Positions 47,580-57,907 of a stretch of 64,000 bases of DNA are shown here, piece after piece. The stretch is from positions 372,001 through 436,000 of the forward strand of contig CAVUKI010000009.1 of NCBI GenBank assembly GCA_963741995.1, written 5' to 3'. The notes under the pieces are model-generated. The model saw only the letters and a program-made list of their open reading frames with translations, had not been told where the DNA came from and ran no database searches. The stretch is from Bog-473 sp963741995 (lineage in GTDB: Bacteria > Actinomycetota > Acidimicrobiia > Acidimicrobiales > RAAP-2). The position numbers and the translations under genes were made by a program. Numbering within the stretch: position 1 is the stretch's first letter; every line of letters begins with the position of its first letter.

Positions 47580-49112
47580 ATGCCTCCTGAGTCCGCGCGG
47601 CCTGATCGTCGCGCCCCGTCGTCGAGGGCAGGCCGGCCGGGGAAGGCGGGGGCGTCGGCCCGGCCGGCCAGATCGGCGCAACCCGCCGAACAGGCCCAGC
47701 GCGCCAAGCCCGCCAGGCCCCGCAAGCCCGGCACTTCGGCCGCGGGAGGTGCGACCCGCCGGAGCCGTCCCAGCCGACCGGGCGGAACGTCGGCCCGGAC
47801 CGGTTCTGGTTCGGGTTCGAGATCGGGTGCAGGAGAGGGAGCGTCGCGCCGGTCCGGCACGACCCAGCGCCCCGCCGGTCCCTCGAAGAGGTCCGCACGG
47901 GCGGCCACAGCCGACTCGGCAGGGCCCACCGGGGCGCCCACGAGAACGTCACGCACCCCGCGTCCAGGGGGGGCGTCAGCCGCCGGGCCCCGGCGCCCCC
48001 CCGGCCCCCCGGGGGCCCGGACGACGGGCGGACGCAGCACCACCGGCTCGAGATCGCAACGACCGGCGCGCCCGGCCGGCACGCGGGCCACGTATGAGGA
48101 GGAGCGCCCGTTGCCGAGCCCGGCCCGCAAGTGGGGCAACGTGGCCCGGAGGGGCGCCCGGGAGGTTACGCGGCGCGACGAGGGCTCGGGGCCGCCTCAC
48201 GCCGCGGCCTCGGGCACCAGCCGAAACGGGTTCTCCGACGACTGGGAGCGCCAGCGCCGCAAGGGCTCGTCCCGGCCGTCCCGGCCTACCACCTGGATGC
48301 GCGACGACAGCGGGAAGAGCGAGTGGGACGACTCGGCCCGGGCCACGACCAAAGCCGGGGCCGGCACCGGCGGCGCCCTGTCCCCGCGCACCCCGCTGCC
48401 CCCCGAGATCGCCACCGACATCCGCAACGCCGCCGACATCGCGACGGCCCGCCACCGCGAGCACCTGGTCGATCGGGCCGAGTCGGCCTATGGCGCCTAC
48501 GAGCGCGGGCGCTTCCAAGATGCGCTGCGGGCCATCAAGCCCGTGGCCGACGAAGCGCCCGGCGTGGCCGCCGTCCGTGAGCTCGCCGGGCTCGCCGCCT
48601 ACCGGTGTGGAAGGTGGCGTATGGCGGCCGGCCACCTCGAGGCGTTCAGGCGGTTGAGCGACTCGGCCGAGCACCTGCCGATCCTGATGGATTGCCAGCG
48701 GGCCCTGCACAAGCCCAAGAAGGTGGCGACCCTGTGGGCGGAGCTCCGGCAGAGCTCACCCGAACCCGACGTCCTGGCCGAGGGCCGGATCGTCGCGGCT
48801 GCGTCCCTGGCCGATGACGGCGATCTCAACGGTGCGATCGCCATGCTGTCGACCGCGGGGGCGTCGAAGGCCCTGCGGAACCCGTCCGAGCGTCACGTCC
48901 GCCAGTGGTACCTGCTGGCCGACCTGTACGAGCGGGCCGGGGACGTCCCGAAGGCGCGGGAGTACTTCGAGCGCGTGTGGCGCACCGACCCCGAGGCCTA
49001 CGACGTGGCGGAACGCCTGCGCGGCCTGGGCCCAGAACGCCGGCCCCAGAGGCGGCGCCCCAAGACCTCTCCCTCGACGAAGACGGGCCCGCCCACCCCC
49101 AAGAAGGGCTGA
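47580..49112 (+). CDS. TPR-like protein with a long disordered basic N terminus
   Basis: 510 residues of unknown function. The first 230 residues are an Arg/Pro/Ala/Ser/Gly low-complexity region. The rest is helical and resembles TPR repeats: LVDRAESAYGAYERGRFQDA, then LAAYRCGRWRMAAGHLEAFR and YLLADLYERAGDVPKAREYF. The C-terminal tail is again basic. The protein may bind nucleic acid through its tails. ATG 47580 has no Shine-Dalgarno but TAGAAT ends 7 bases upstream, suggesting a leaderless message. Confidence 0.7.
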   Translation: MPPESARPDRRAPSSRAGRPGKAGASARPARSAQPAEQAQRAKPARPRKPGTSAAGGATRRSRPSRPGGTSARTGSGSGSRSGAGEGASRRSGTTQRPAGPSKRSARAATADSAGPTGAPTRTSRTPRPGGASAAGPRRPPGPPGARTTGGRSTTGSRSQRPARPAGTRATYEEERPLPSPARKWGNVARRGAREVTRRDEGSGPPHAAASGTSRNGFSDDWERQRRKGSSRPSRPTTWMRDDSGKSEWDDSARATTKAGAGTGGALSPRTPLPPEIATDIRNAADIATARHREHLVDRAESAYGAYERGRFQDALRAIKPVADEAPGVAAVRELAGLAAYRCGRWRMAAGHLEAFRRLSDSAEHLPILMDCQRALHKPKKVATLWAELRQSSPEPDVLAEGRIVAAASLADDGDLNGAIAMLSTAGASKALRNPSERHVRQWYLLADLYERAGDVPKAREYFERVWRTDPEAYDVAERLRGLGPERRPQRRRPKTSPSTKTGPPTPKKG

Positions 49113-49156
49113 CGCCCAGGCAGCCTTGACGCCCCGAAGGACTTACGTCTGCACGC

Positions 49157-50452
49157 TCACGGCGCCGGCACCGGTGCCGCCGGAGCGGCGACAGTGGTGG
49201 TTGTCGCCGCCGGGGCGGGAGCCGTGGTGGTCGTCGTCGTCGGTGGCGGCGCCGTCCCGAAGTTCGGCCCCTCCACGGTGACCAGCGTCCCGATGGGGGT
49301 GAGCGGCCAGACCAGCGCGGCGTCGGCGTAGCTCATTTCGACGCAGCCATTGCTCTGCGGCGTCCCGTAGGAGGCCCGGATGAAGCCGTGTAGCGCGTCG
49401 CCGCCGTTGAAGTAGCTGGCGTAGGGGACGTTGGGGTCGTTGTAGGTCGAGCCGTCGATGTTGGTCCCCTTCATGTCCGAGTAGCGCACGTGTTCGAAGA
49501 CGGCATAGTTGCCGTCCGTCGTGTCGGCGCCGGGCGCCCCGCTGTTGATCGGGAACCCGACGTACTGGGCCACCCCGTTGTTCCACAGGGTCAGGTTCTG
49601 CGGGACCACCTTGTTCACCAGGACGTAGACGTAGGGCGTGGCGCTGGGCTTGTCGTTGATCACGTCGTTGAGCAGGTCCGTCCAGACGGTGGGCCCGGCG
49701 ATCCCGTCCACGCCGATGTTGTTCTGGGTCTCGAACGCCTCGACCGCCGCCTTGGTGATCTCGTTGGTCGTCCCCTGGGTCCACTGCGAGGTGAGCTCGG
49801 TGGGCAGGCCGGGCCAGCGCCACGAGAAGGTGCCGGGCTGGTCCTGGGCCAGGTCGGCCCGCGTCGGGGCGGGACCGCTGGGGGAGAAGCCCACCGGGAG
49901 GTAGTTGAGCTGGGCCAGGAGCTGCTGGAGCCGGAGGGTGTCGCCGGCCGCCACGCCGAACGCGACGGAGGGCGAGGAGGTCAGGGTGGCGCCGTCCTTC
50001 GACTGCAGGCCGTGCGCGCCGCCGGTGACGGTCACCACCTCCTGGGATGACGGGATGAGGGGAGAGGCGAGGGCGTAGGTCAGCGTGGTGGCGTTCGTCT
50101 GCACCCATCGGCCGGCGATAGCCGGCGAGAGCGTGGGCGCAGCCTTCTGCAACGACACCGGCGCGGAGAACGTCAGCGTGATGGGGGTGTTGGGCGCCAC
50201 GTTCTGCGTGCCGGCGGCCGGGCTCGTGGCCTTCAGGAAGAACGAGGAGCTGCCCGAGCCGGCCGACCCGCCCGAGCGCGTCGTGGAACCCGTCGCGCTC
50301 GATGCGTCGGAGCGACCGGAATGCGTCGGCGTCGACCCGTTCACGGAGAGCACCACCACGATGGCGACCACGACCACCGCCGCGCCGCCGACGAGGAGCA
50401 TCCAGCGGCGCAGGCGCAGCGGCCTGTCCGCCCCGGACTCGTCCACGTTCAT
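49157..50452 (-). CDS. L,D-transpeptidase (YkuD) with peptidoglycan-binding domain
   Basis: Cell-wall cross-linking enzyme of 431 residues. One N-terminal membrane anchor (WMLLVGGAAVVVVAIVVVLS) is followed by a Ser/Thr/Gly linker, an Ig-like domain (about 70-160), a PG-binding-1 domain (VEAFETQNNIGVDGIAGPTV) and the YkuD domain with the catalytic His and Cys in LHGFIRASYGTPQSNGCVEM. The usual SHGC(V/I)R reads SNGCVE here. A Thr/Pro/Ala-rich tail ends the protein. ATG 50452 begins MNVDESGADRPLRLRR. Confidence 0.87.
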   Translation of the reverse strand: MNVDESGADRPLRLRRWMLLVGGAAVVVVAIVVVLSVNGSTPTHSGRSDASSATGSTTRSGGSAGSGSSSFFLKATSPAAGTQNVAPNTPITLTFSAPVSLQKAAPTLSPAIAGRWVQTNATTLTYALASPLIPSSQEVVTVTGGAHGLQSKDGATLTSSPSVAFGVAAGDTLRLQQLLAQLNYLPVGFSPSGPAPTRADLAQDQPGTFSWRWPGLPTELTSQWTQGTTNEITKAAVEAFETQNNIGVDGIAGPTVWTDLLNDVINDKPSATPYVYVLVNKVVPQNLTLWNNGVAQYVGFPINSGAPGADTTDGNYAVFEHVRYSDMKGTNIDGSTYNDPNVPYASYFNGGDALHGFIRASYGTPQSNGCVEMSYADAALVWPLTPIGTLVTVEGPNFGTAPPPTTTTTTAPAPAATTTTVAAPAAPVPAP

Positions 50453-50659
50453 GGCCTCGGCTCGCTCAAGACGTCGCCTCACTCGGAATCCGGTTTGCTG
50501 CGGCCAGCGTATGGGCCGGATCAGGGCGCAATGCGTCAGGTGCAGCGGAATTGTGATGATTTCCGCGTGTCATCGGGGTGACGGGTCGCCGTCGCTGCAC
50601 CGCCCGTGACGCCCGGCCGGCCCTGAGACCCCTGCTGACCCTCCGGTAGCATGACCGAC

Positions 50660-51730
50660 ATGAGCACGAGCACTTCGAGCACCGACATTGAGGCGCTTCT
50701 CGGCGACGATGCGGACGCCCTCCTCGGCTATACGGCCAAGGCGTTCCCGGCGGAGCACCTCACCCTCCCGGGTCCGAATTACCTCAGCGAGGTATTCACC
50801 AACAGCGACCGCAATCCCACCGTGCTGCGCAATCTCGGATGGGTGTTCGACCACGGTCGCCTCGGCGGCACGGGCTACGTCTCCATCCTCCCGGTGGACC
50901 AGGGGATCGAGCACTCGGCGGCGGCGAGCTTCTCGAAGAACCCCGCGTACTTCGATCCGCTGAATCTCCTTGAGCTCGCGCTCGCCGGCGAGTGCAACGC
51001 CGTCGCCACGACGCTGGGCACGCTCGGCCTCGCTTCACGCAAGTACGTGCACCGCATCCCCTTCATCGTGAAGCTCAACCACAACGCGTTCTTGCACGTG
51101 CCCAACACGTACGACCAGATCATGTTCGGCTCCGTCCGCCAGGCCTCCGACCTCGGCGCGGTCGGGGTGGGCGCCACCATCTACTTCGGCTCCGACGACA
51201 TGGACCGCGAGCTCCAGCAGGTGGCCGAGGCCTTCGCCGAGGCGCACCGGCTCGGAATGTTCACCGTGCTGTGGTGCTACCTGCGCAACCCGGCCTTCCA
51301 GAAGGACGGCGTCAACTACGAGCTCTCGGCCGACCTCACGGGCCAGGCCAACCACATGGGCGTCACCATCGAGGCCGACATCATCAAGCAGAAGCAGCCG
51401 GAGAACAACGGCGGCTACACCGCCATCGGCTTCGGCAAGACGGACCCGCTGGTCTACGACCAGCTGACGACCGACAACCCGATCGACCTCACCCGCTGGC
51501 AGGTCGTCAACTGCTACGCCGGCCGCATCGGCCTCATCAACTCCGGCGGCGAGTCCAAGGGCGACAGCGACCTGGCCCAGGCGGTCCGCACCGCAGTGAT
51601 CAACAAGCGCGCCGGGGGCATGGGCCTCATCGTGGGCCGCAAGGCCTTCCAGCGCCCGCTGGCCGAGGGCGCCGCCCTCATCCACAGCATTCAGGACGTG
51701 TACCTGAACGAAGCGGTCACCGTCGCCTGA
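50660..51730 (+). CDS. Class I fructose-bisphosphate aldolase (DhnA/FbaB type)
   Basis: Schiff-base aldolase of about 356 residues for glycolysis/gluconeogenesis. Family segments are YVSILPVDQGIEHSAAASFS, RIPFIVKLNHNAFLHVPNTY, GAVGVGATIYFGSDDMDREL, GLINSGGESKGDSDLAQAVR and GGMGLIVGRKAFQRPLAEGA. ATG 50660 is chosen over ATG 50651 because TAGCAT (50647-50652) lies 7 bases upstream and there is no Shine-Dalgarno, as at other leaderless starts in this window. Confidence 0.9.
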   Translation: MSTSTSSTDIEALLGDDADALLGYTAKAFPAEHLTLPGPNYLSEVFTNSDRNPTVLRNLGWVFDHGRLGGTGYVSILPVDQGIEHSAAASFSKNPAYFDPLNLLELALAGECNAVATTLGTLGLASRKYVHRIPFIVKLNHNAFLHVPNTYDQIMFGSVRQASDLGAVGVGATIYFGSDDMDRELQQVAEAFAEAHRLGMFTVLWCYLRNPAFQKDGVNYELSADLTGQANHMGVTIEADIIKQKQPENNGGYTAIGFGKTDPLVYDQLTTDNPIDLTRWQVVNCYAGRIGLINSGGESKGDSDLAQAVRTAVINKRAGGMGLIVGRKAFQRPLAEGAALIHSIQDVYLNEAVTVA

Positions 51731-51998
51731 GTGGCCGGCGCCCCAGAGCTGGCGTCTGACCCCTGGCGGGGGGACGCCTCGCCGGGCCGCCGCCGACGCT
51801 TCCCGAGGACGGGGCCGGTTCGCCTTCACCCGGGCCTACATGAAGACTGCATGAAGATGACCCCCCGTGGCCCGGGGTTAGGATTGGCTGCAACGAGCAA
51901 TTCGGACGCAGGGTGCCGCGCGCCGTCGCGGCAGGGTGCGCTGGCCCGCTGGAGTGAGCCAAAACTCTCGACGTCCACGACATGAGACGAGGCAGCCC

Positions 51999-53872
<1,874 letters not shown>

Positions 53873-53876
<4 letters not shown>

Positions 53877-54922
53877 GCGAATCCAACGGCGCCACCGCCA
53901 CCGCCACCGCAATCCCCGTCACCGCCCGCAAGGACTGGACCAGCGACCAGGAGGTCCGTTGGTGCCCGGGCTGCGGCGACTACTCCATCCTGGCTGCCGT
54001 CCAGATGCTCATGCCCGACCTCGGCGTGCGGCGCGAGAACACGGTGTTCCTCTCGGGCATCGGCTGTGCGGCCCGCTTCCCGTATTACATGAACACCTAC
54101 GGCATGCACTCCATTCACGGGCGGGCGCCCGCCATTGCCACCGGGCTGGCAACGACGCGTCCCGACCTGGACGTCTGGGTCATCTCGGGCGACGGTGACT
54201 CGCTGTCCATCGGCGGCAACCACCTGATCCATGCGCTGCGCCGCAACGTGCGCCTCAACATCCTCATGTTCAACAACCAGATCTACGGGCTGACCAAAGG
54301 GCAGTACTCACCGACCTCGGAAGTGCACAAGGTCACCAAGTCGACCCCGTTCGGATCCGTCGACACGCCGTTCAACCCCGTGTCCTTGGCGCTCGGCGCC
54401 GAGGCTACCTTCGTCGCCCGGACCCATGACATGGACCGGGCCCACATGCAGGAAACCTTCCGGCGGGCGCACCAGCACAACGGTGCCGCCTTCGTGGAGG
54501 TCCTGCAGAACTGCAACGTGTTCAACGACGGCGCGTTCGAGAAGATCACGAGCCGCGACGCCCGGGCGAGCATGCTGATCCCGCTGCAGCACGGCCAGCC
54601 GATCGTGTTCGGGGCCGAGGGCGAGGAGCGCGGTGTCATCCAGCGCGCCGACGGCAGCCTCGAGATCGTGTCGGCGGCCGAGGTGGGCCTCGACGCCCTG
54701 CTGGTCCACGACGAGAAGCGGGACGACCCCGGCCTCGCCTTCGCGTTGTCCCGGCTGGCCCGAGGCCCCTACGAGCCGACCCCGATCGGCGTCTTCCGGG
54801 CCGTGGAACGACCCGAGTACGGGGCACAGATGTCCGAGCAGATCACCGAGGCGCAGGGCAAGCGCGGATTGGGCGACGTGGCGGCCCTGCTGCGTTCCGG
54901 TTCGAGCTGGACGGTCGACTAG
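53873..54922 (+). CDS. korB: 2-oxoacid:ferredoxin oxidoreductase beta subunit
   Basis: Thiamine-diphosphate-binding subunit of the KorAB enzyme, 349 residues. The Cys pair is WCPGCGDYSILAAVQML, then SGIGCAARFPYYMNTYGMHS. The ThDP motif is VWVISGDGDSLSIGGNHLIH through LMFNNQIYGLTKGQYSPTS. It starts at ATG 53873, overlapping the korA stop. The TAG shares a CTAG with the stop of the convergent gene at 54919. Confidence 0.94.
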
Positions 54923-55569
54923 GAAGCCACCTCGCCCAGGCGGGTGAACGTGTTGCAGTAGAAGAGGCGCCCGCCGGGCGGCCGCCAATCGGCCCACTCG
55001 GTGTAGGCCGGGCTCTCCGTGCCCCCGAGCCGGGGCGCCACGTGGTCGATCATCGTCCCGAACGTCGCCTCGGCCTCAGCGTTGTCGAACTCGTAGAAGT
55101 GCATGTACCGGGGATCCGTCCCGGCGGTGTTCTCGTAGACCGAGATCTGGGTGAAACCCGGGATTGCCGCCGCCGCGATGTGGCGGATGTGGATGAAGTC
55201 ACCCCAGTCGCGCAGGCCGGCGGCCAGGTCCGGGGATCTCGGGCTGATCCACACGATCATGAGTCCCAGCGTCGGGTCGCCGGTGAGGATGCCCTGGCTG
55301 GGCCGGGGCCCGCGGCGGAAGCAGTGGGACTCGGAGACCTCCGGAGTCGGGGGCGGGACGGAGTACCCCTCGCCGGCCTCGACGAGGAGGAGGGTGCGGC
55401 CGTCGCGTATGCGCATCGGCAGATCGGTGCGCTCGAACGCGCAGTTCCCCCACCACGTCACCCGCTCGACTCCCGCGCCCCGCGCCAGCCGGCGCGCCCT
55501 GTCCGCGCACTCCTCGGGCGAGGCGTCGCCGAGCTCGAGGTGCAGGAGGGTGATGGAGCGGTCCTCCAT
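54919..55569 (-). CDS. Hypothetical protein with two ferredoxin-like barrel segments
   Basis: 216 residues, no family recognised with certainty. Two similar halves (LLHLELGDASPEECADRARR to RTLLLVEAGEG; GLMIVWISPRSPDLAAGLRD to MHFYEFDNAEAEATFGTMID) resemble the EthD/NIPSNAP alpha-beta barrel pattern. It ends with WADWRPPGGRLFYCNTFTRL. The gene follows the SRPBCC gene on the same strand with 2 bases between, so the two are probably co-transcribed. Confidence 0.55.
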   Translation of the reverse strand: MEDRSITLLHLELGDASPEECADRARRLARGAGVERVTWWGNCAFERTDLPMRIRDGRTLLLVEAGEGYSVPPPTPEVSESHCFRRGPRPSQGILTGDPTLGLMIVWISPRSPDLAAGLRDWGDFIHIRHIAAAAIPGFTQISVYENTAGTDPRYMHFYEFDNAEAEATFGTMIDHVAPRLGGTESPAYTEWADWRPPGGRLFYCNTFTRLGEVAS

Positions 55570-55571
55570 GA

Positions 55572-56039
55572 CTAGGCCGCGGGCGTGGCCTCGACCTCGT
55601 CCCGTATCCGCTCGAGCGTCGTGCGCATGCCCTTGCGGTTGACCTTGCCCCGTGACCACCCCCAGAGGGCCCAGTAGAGCCGGAGGCCGAACGAGGGGCT
55701 CAGGGTGAAGGACTCCGTGACGTCGCAGCCGCCCTCGGCCGGCGCAATGTCGTAGCGCCACACGTTCAACGGGGGCTTGGCAGGGCCTCCCACCCCGAAG
55801 GCGAAGGTCTCTCCTGGCTCGCACGCCGACACGGTGCAGGTCGTCCAGTAGGTGGGGCCGATCCCGTTGCGTTTCACGTGGCCCCGGAAACGGGCGCCGA
55901 CGGCCGGGCCGGTGGCCCCTTCGATCCACTCGGCCTCGAAGGTCTCCGGGCTGTAGCTCCCGATCCGCGTGACGTCGCTCACGAGGTCCCAGACCCGCTC
56001 GGGCGGGGCAGACATGTGGATCGTCACCGAATCGTGCAC
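55572..56039 (-). CDS. SRPBCC-family (START-like) protein
   Basis: 155 residues with the polyketide-cyclase/START pattern: a first strand HDSVTIHMSAPPERVWDLVS, VGARFRGHVKRNG, then VTESFTLSPSFG and a C-terminal helix ending TTLERIRDEVEA. It would form a hydrophobic ligand cavity; ligand unknown. It lies 9 bases downstream of the DUF1015 gene stop on the same strand. Confidence 0.8.
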   Translation of the reverse strand: MHDSVTIHMSAPPERVWDLVSDVTRIGSYSPETFEAEWIEGATGPAVGARFRGHVKRNGIGPTYWTTCTVSACEPGETFAFGVGGPAKPPLNVWRYDIAPAEGGCDVTESFTLSPSFGLRLYWALWGWSRGKVNRKGMRTTLERIRDEVEATPAA

Positions 56040-56048
56040 GTGGTCACC

Positions 56049-57254
56049 TCAGGGGAGATCGAGAGACCGGAACACCATGCCGGTCCGTGGCTTCGGGCTG
56101 AAGAACGTCGTCTTGGGAGGCATGCGGCGCCGCTCGTTGGCCCACTGGTCAATCTGCGCGACCGTGACCGGCCGGAGGAGGAAGGCCGCCTCGCCCTCGC
56201 CGTCACGCAGGGCTTCCATCGCCTCGGCGACGCTGTGGCGGTGCATCACCTCGTGGGGCGGCAGCGCCGCGAGGACGGTGGCGATGAGGTTCGAGTCGAG
56301 GTCGTTGCCCTCCTGCTCCTGGACGTCGGCATGGGCCAGGAGCAGGCAGGCCTGGCCGCCCGTGACGAGAGCCAGGGCGTGGGAGTCGGCCAGCGCGCCC
56401 AGCGTCCGGTCGTCGGCGGCGCCGGCGCGGACGACGTCGAACCACGGCGCCAGCGCGGCCACCAAGTCGAAGCCCTCGGGGAGCCCGCTGACCGTGCGGT
56501 GGATGGCACCAACGGTCAGTTGGTCCTCGGAAAGCTCCACGACCAGGGCCATCACCAGGTCGTAGGGCCCGGGGAGGCCGCCGTTGGCCTGGCGGCGCTC
56601 GGTCTGGTAGGTCCGGGCGGTCTCGTAGCGGTGGTGCCCGTCGGCGAGGACCACCGGGGCGGTGGCGAGCGCAGCGCCGACGGCGGTGACGGTGTCGGCG
56701 TCGCTCAGCACCCAGAGCTGGTGCCTGACCCCGTCGTCGTCGTAGACGTCGGCCACCGGGTCGTCGTCGGTGGGGTCGAACGTGGCGGTCACCCCGGCCG
56801 CCATGGACAGGCCCCAGATGGGGGACAGGTTCGCCCACGTGGCGCGCAACAGGTCCAGGCGGTCGCTCTTGGGCTTGGGCAGGGTCTGCTCGTGGGGCAG
56901 GATGTCACTCTCCTCCCCGGGCTCGGCCAGGCCCAGCGCCCCGATGACGCCCGTGGTGGCACGCCCCGAGGTGTCGGTCATCCGGTAGGGGTAGAGGCTC
57001 GGGACCGGGTCGGCGACGATGATGCCCTTGTCCCGCCAGCGGGCGAACAAATCGCTCGCCACGGTGTAGCGGTCGCGTCGACCGGAAAGATCGGTTTCGG
57101 GGAGCTCCACGAGCACGGCATTGGCCCGGTGCCGTGAGGCCAGATGCGTCCGCTCGGTGGGCGAGATCACGTCGTACGGCGGGGCGATGACCTGGGCCAG
57201 CGGTGCCAGTTCGGGTCGGTAGCGCAGGCCCTGGAACGGTTCGAAGCGCGGCAC
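56049..57254 (-). CDS. DUF1015-family protein
   Basis: About 401 residues of a widespread uncharacterised family. Conserved blocks are PRFEPFQGLRY, VIAPPYDVISPTERTHLASR, PSLYPYRM, LADGHHRYETARTYQ and the HEVMHRHSVAEAMEAL region. The GTG at 57254 (VPRFEPFQ) matches usual starts; GTG 57272 is also open. Divergent from pgsA with about 60 bases between them. Confidence 0.87.
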   Translation of the reverse strand: MPRFEPFQGLRYRPELAPLAQVIAPPYDVISPTERTHLASRHRANAVLVELPETDLSGRRDRYTVASDLFARWRDKGIIVADPVPSLYPYRMTDTSGRATTGVIGALGLAEPGEESDILPHEQTLPKPKSDRLDLLRATWANLSPIWGLSMAAGVTATFDPTDDDPVADVYDDDGVRHQLWVLSDADTVTAVGAALATAPVVLADGHHRYETARTYQTERRQANGGLPGPYDLVMALVVELSEDQLTVGAIHRTVSGLPEGFDLVAALAPWFDVVRAGAADDRTLGALADSHALALVTGGQACLLLAHADVQEQEGNDLDSNLIATVLAALPPHEVMHRHSVAEAMEALRDGEGEAAFLLRPVTVAQIDQWANERRRMPPKTTFFSPKPRTGMVFRSLDLP

Positions 57255-57313
57255 TTCGCCACTCTGGCACACGCCAGACGGGCACGTCGCGGGGCACTCC
57301 CTAGACTCTGGGC

Positions 57314-57907
57314 GTGGATGACGAGGGGCTGGACCGGATCCTGACCGCTCCCAATGTCATCACCATGGTGCGGCTGCTGTGCATCCCGCTGTACCTCTGG
57401 CTTCTCTTCGGCGCGCACCGCCAGATCGCGGCTGCAATCCTGCTGGCCGTCCTCGGCGCGACGGACTGGGTCGACGGTTTCGTGGCCCGGCGCTACGGCC
57501 AGGTGTCGACCTTCGGCAAGGTGCTCGACCCGACCGCCGACCGGATCCTGGTGGGAACGGCCGTGATCTCCATCATGATCTACGGTGCCGTGCCGCTCTG
57601 GTTCGGTCTCGCCACTATCGCCCGGGAGGTCTTGGTGTCAGCCATGGTGCTGCTGCTGGCCGCGCTCGGAGCGGCGCGCATCGATGTGTTGTGGGTGGGC
57701 AAGGCGGGAACATTCGGGCTGATGTTCGCCTATCCGACGTTTCTCCTCGGCGACGGGACGGCCAGCTGGCAGGAGCCGATCCGGGTCATCGGCTGGGTGA
57801 CGGGCCTGGTCGGGCTCGCACTGGCCTGGTGGGCCGCCGGGAGCTACATCGCACCCGCGCGGCGTGCCTTTCGCCAGGGCCGGGCTGCGCGCCGGAGCGC
57901 TGTATGA
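57314..57907 (+). CDS. pgsA: CDP-diacylglycerol-glycerol-3-phosphate phosphatidyltransferase
   Basis: Membrane CDP-alcohol phosphatidyltransferase of 197 residues. The family motif is present as DWVDGFVARRYGQVSTFGKV followed by LDPTADR (D-G-x2-A-R-x8-G-x3-D-x3-D). Several helices (IPLYLWLLFGA, AILLAVLGATD, VLVSAMVLLLAALGA) are predicted. The product is probably phosphatidylglycerophosphate, although phosphatidylinositol-phosphate synthases share the motif. GTG 57314 lies 6 bases after TAGACT (57302-57307), pointing to a leaderless message. It overlaps the next gene by ATGA. Confidence 0.87.
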   Translation: MDDEGLDRILTAPNVITMVRLLCIPLYLWLLFGAHRQIAAAILLAVLGATDWVDGFVARRYGQVSTFGKVLDPTADRILVGTAVISIMIYGAVPLWFGLATIAREVLVSAMVLLLAALGAARIDVLWVGKAGTFGLMFAYPTFLLGDGTASWQEPIRVIGWVTGLVGLALAWWAAGSYIAPARRAFRQGRAARRSAV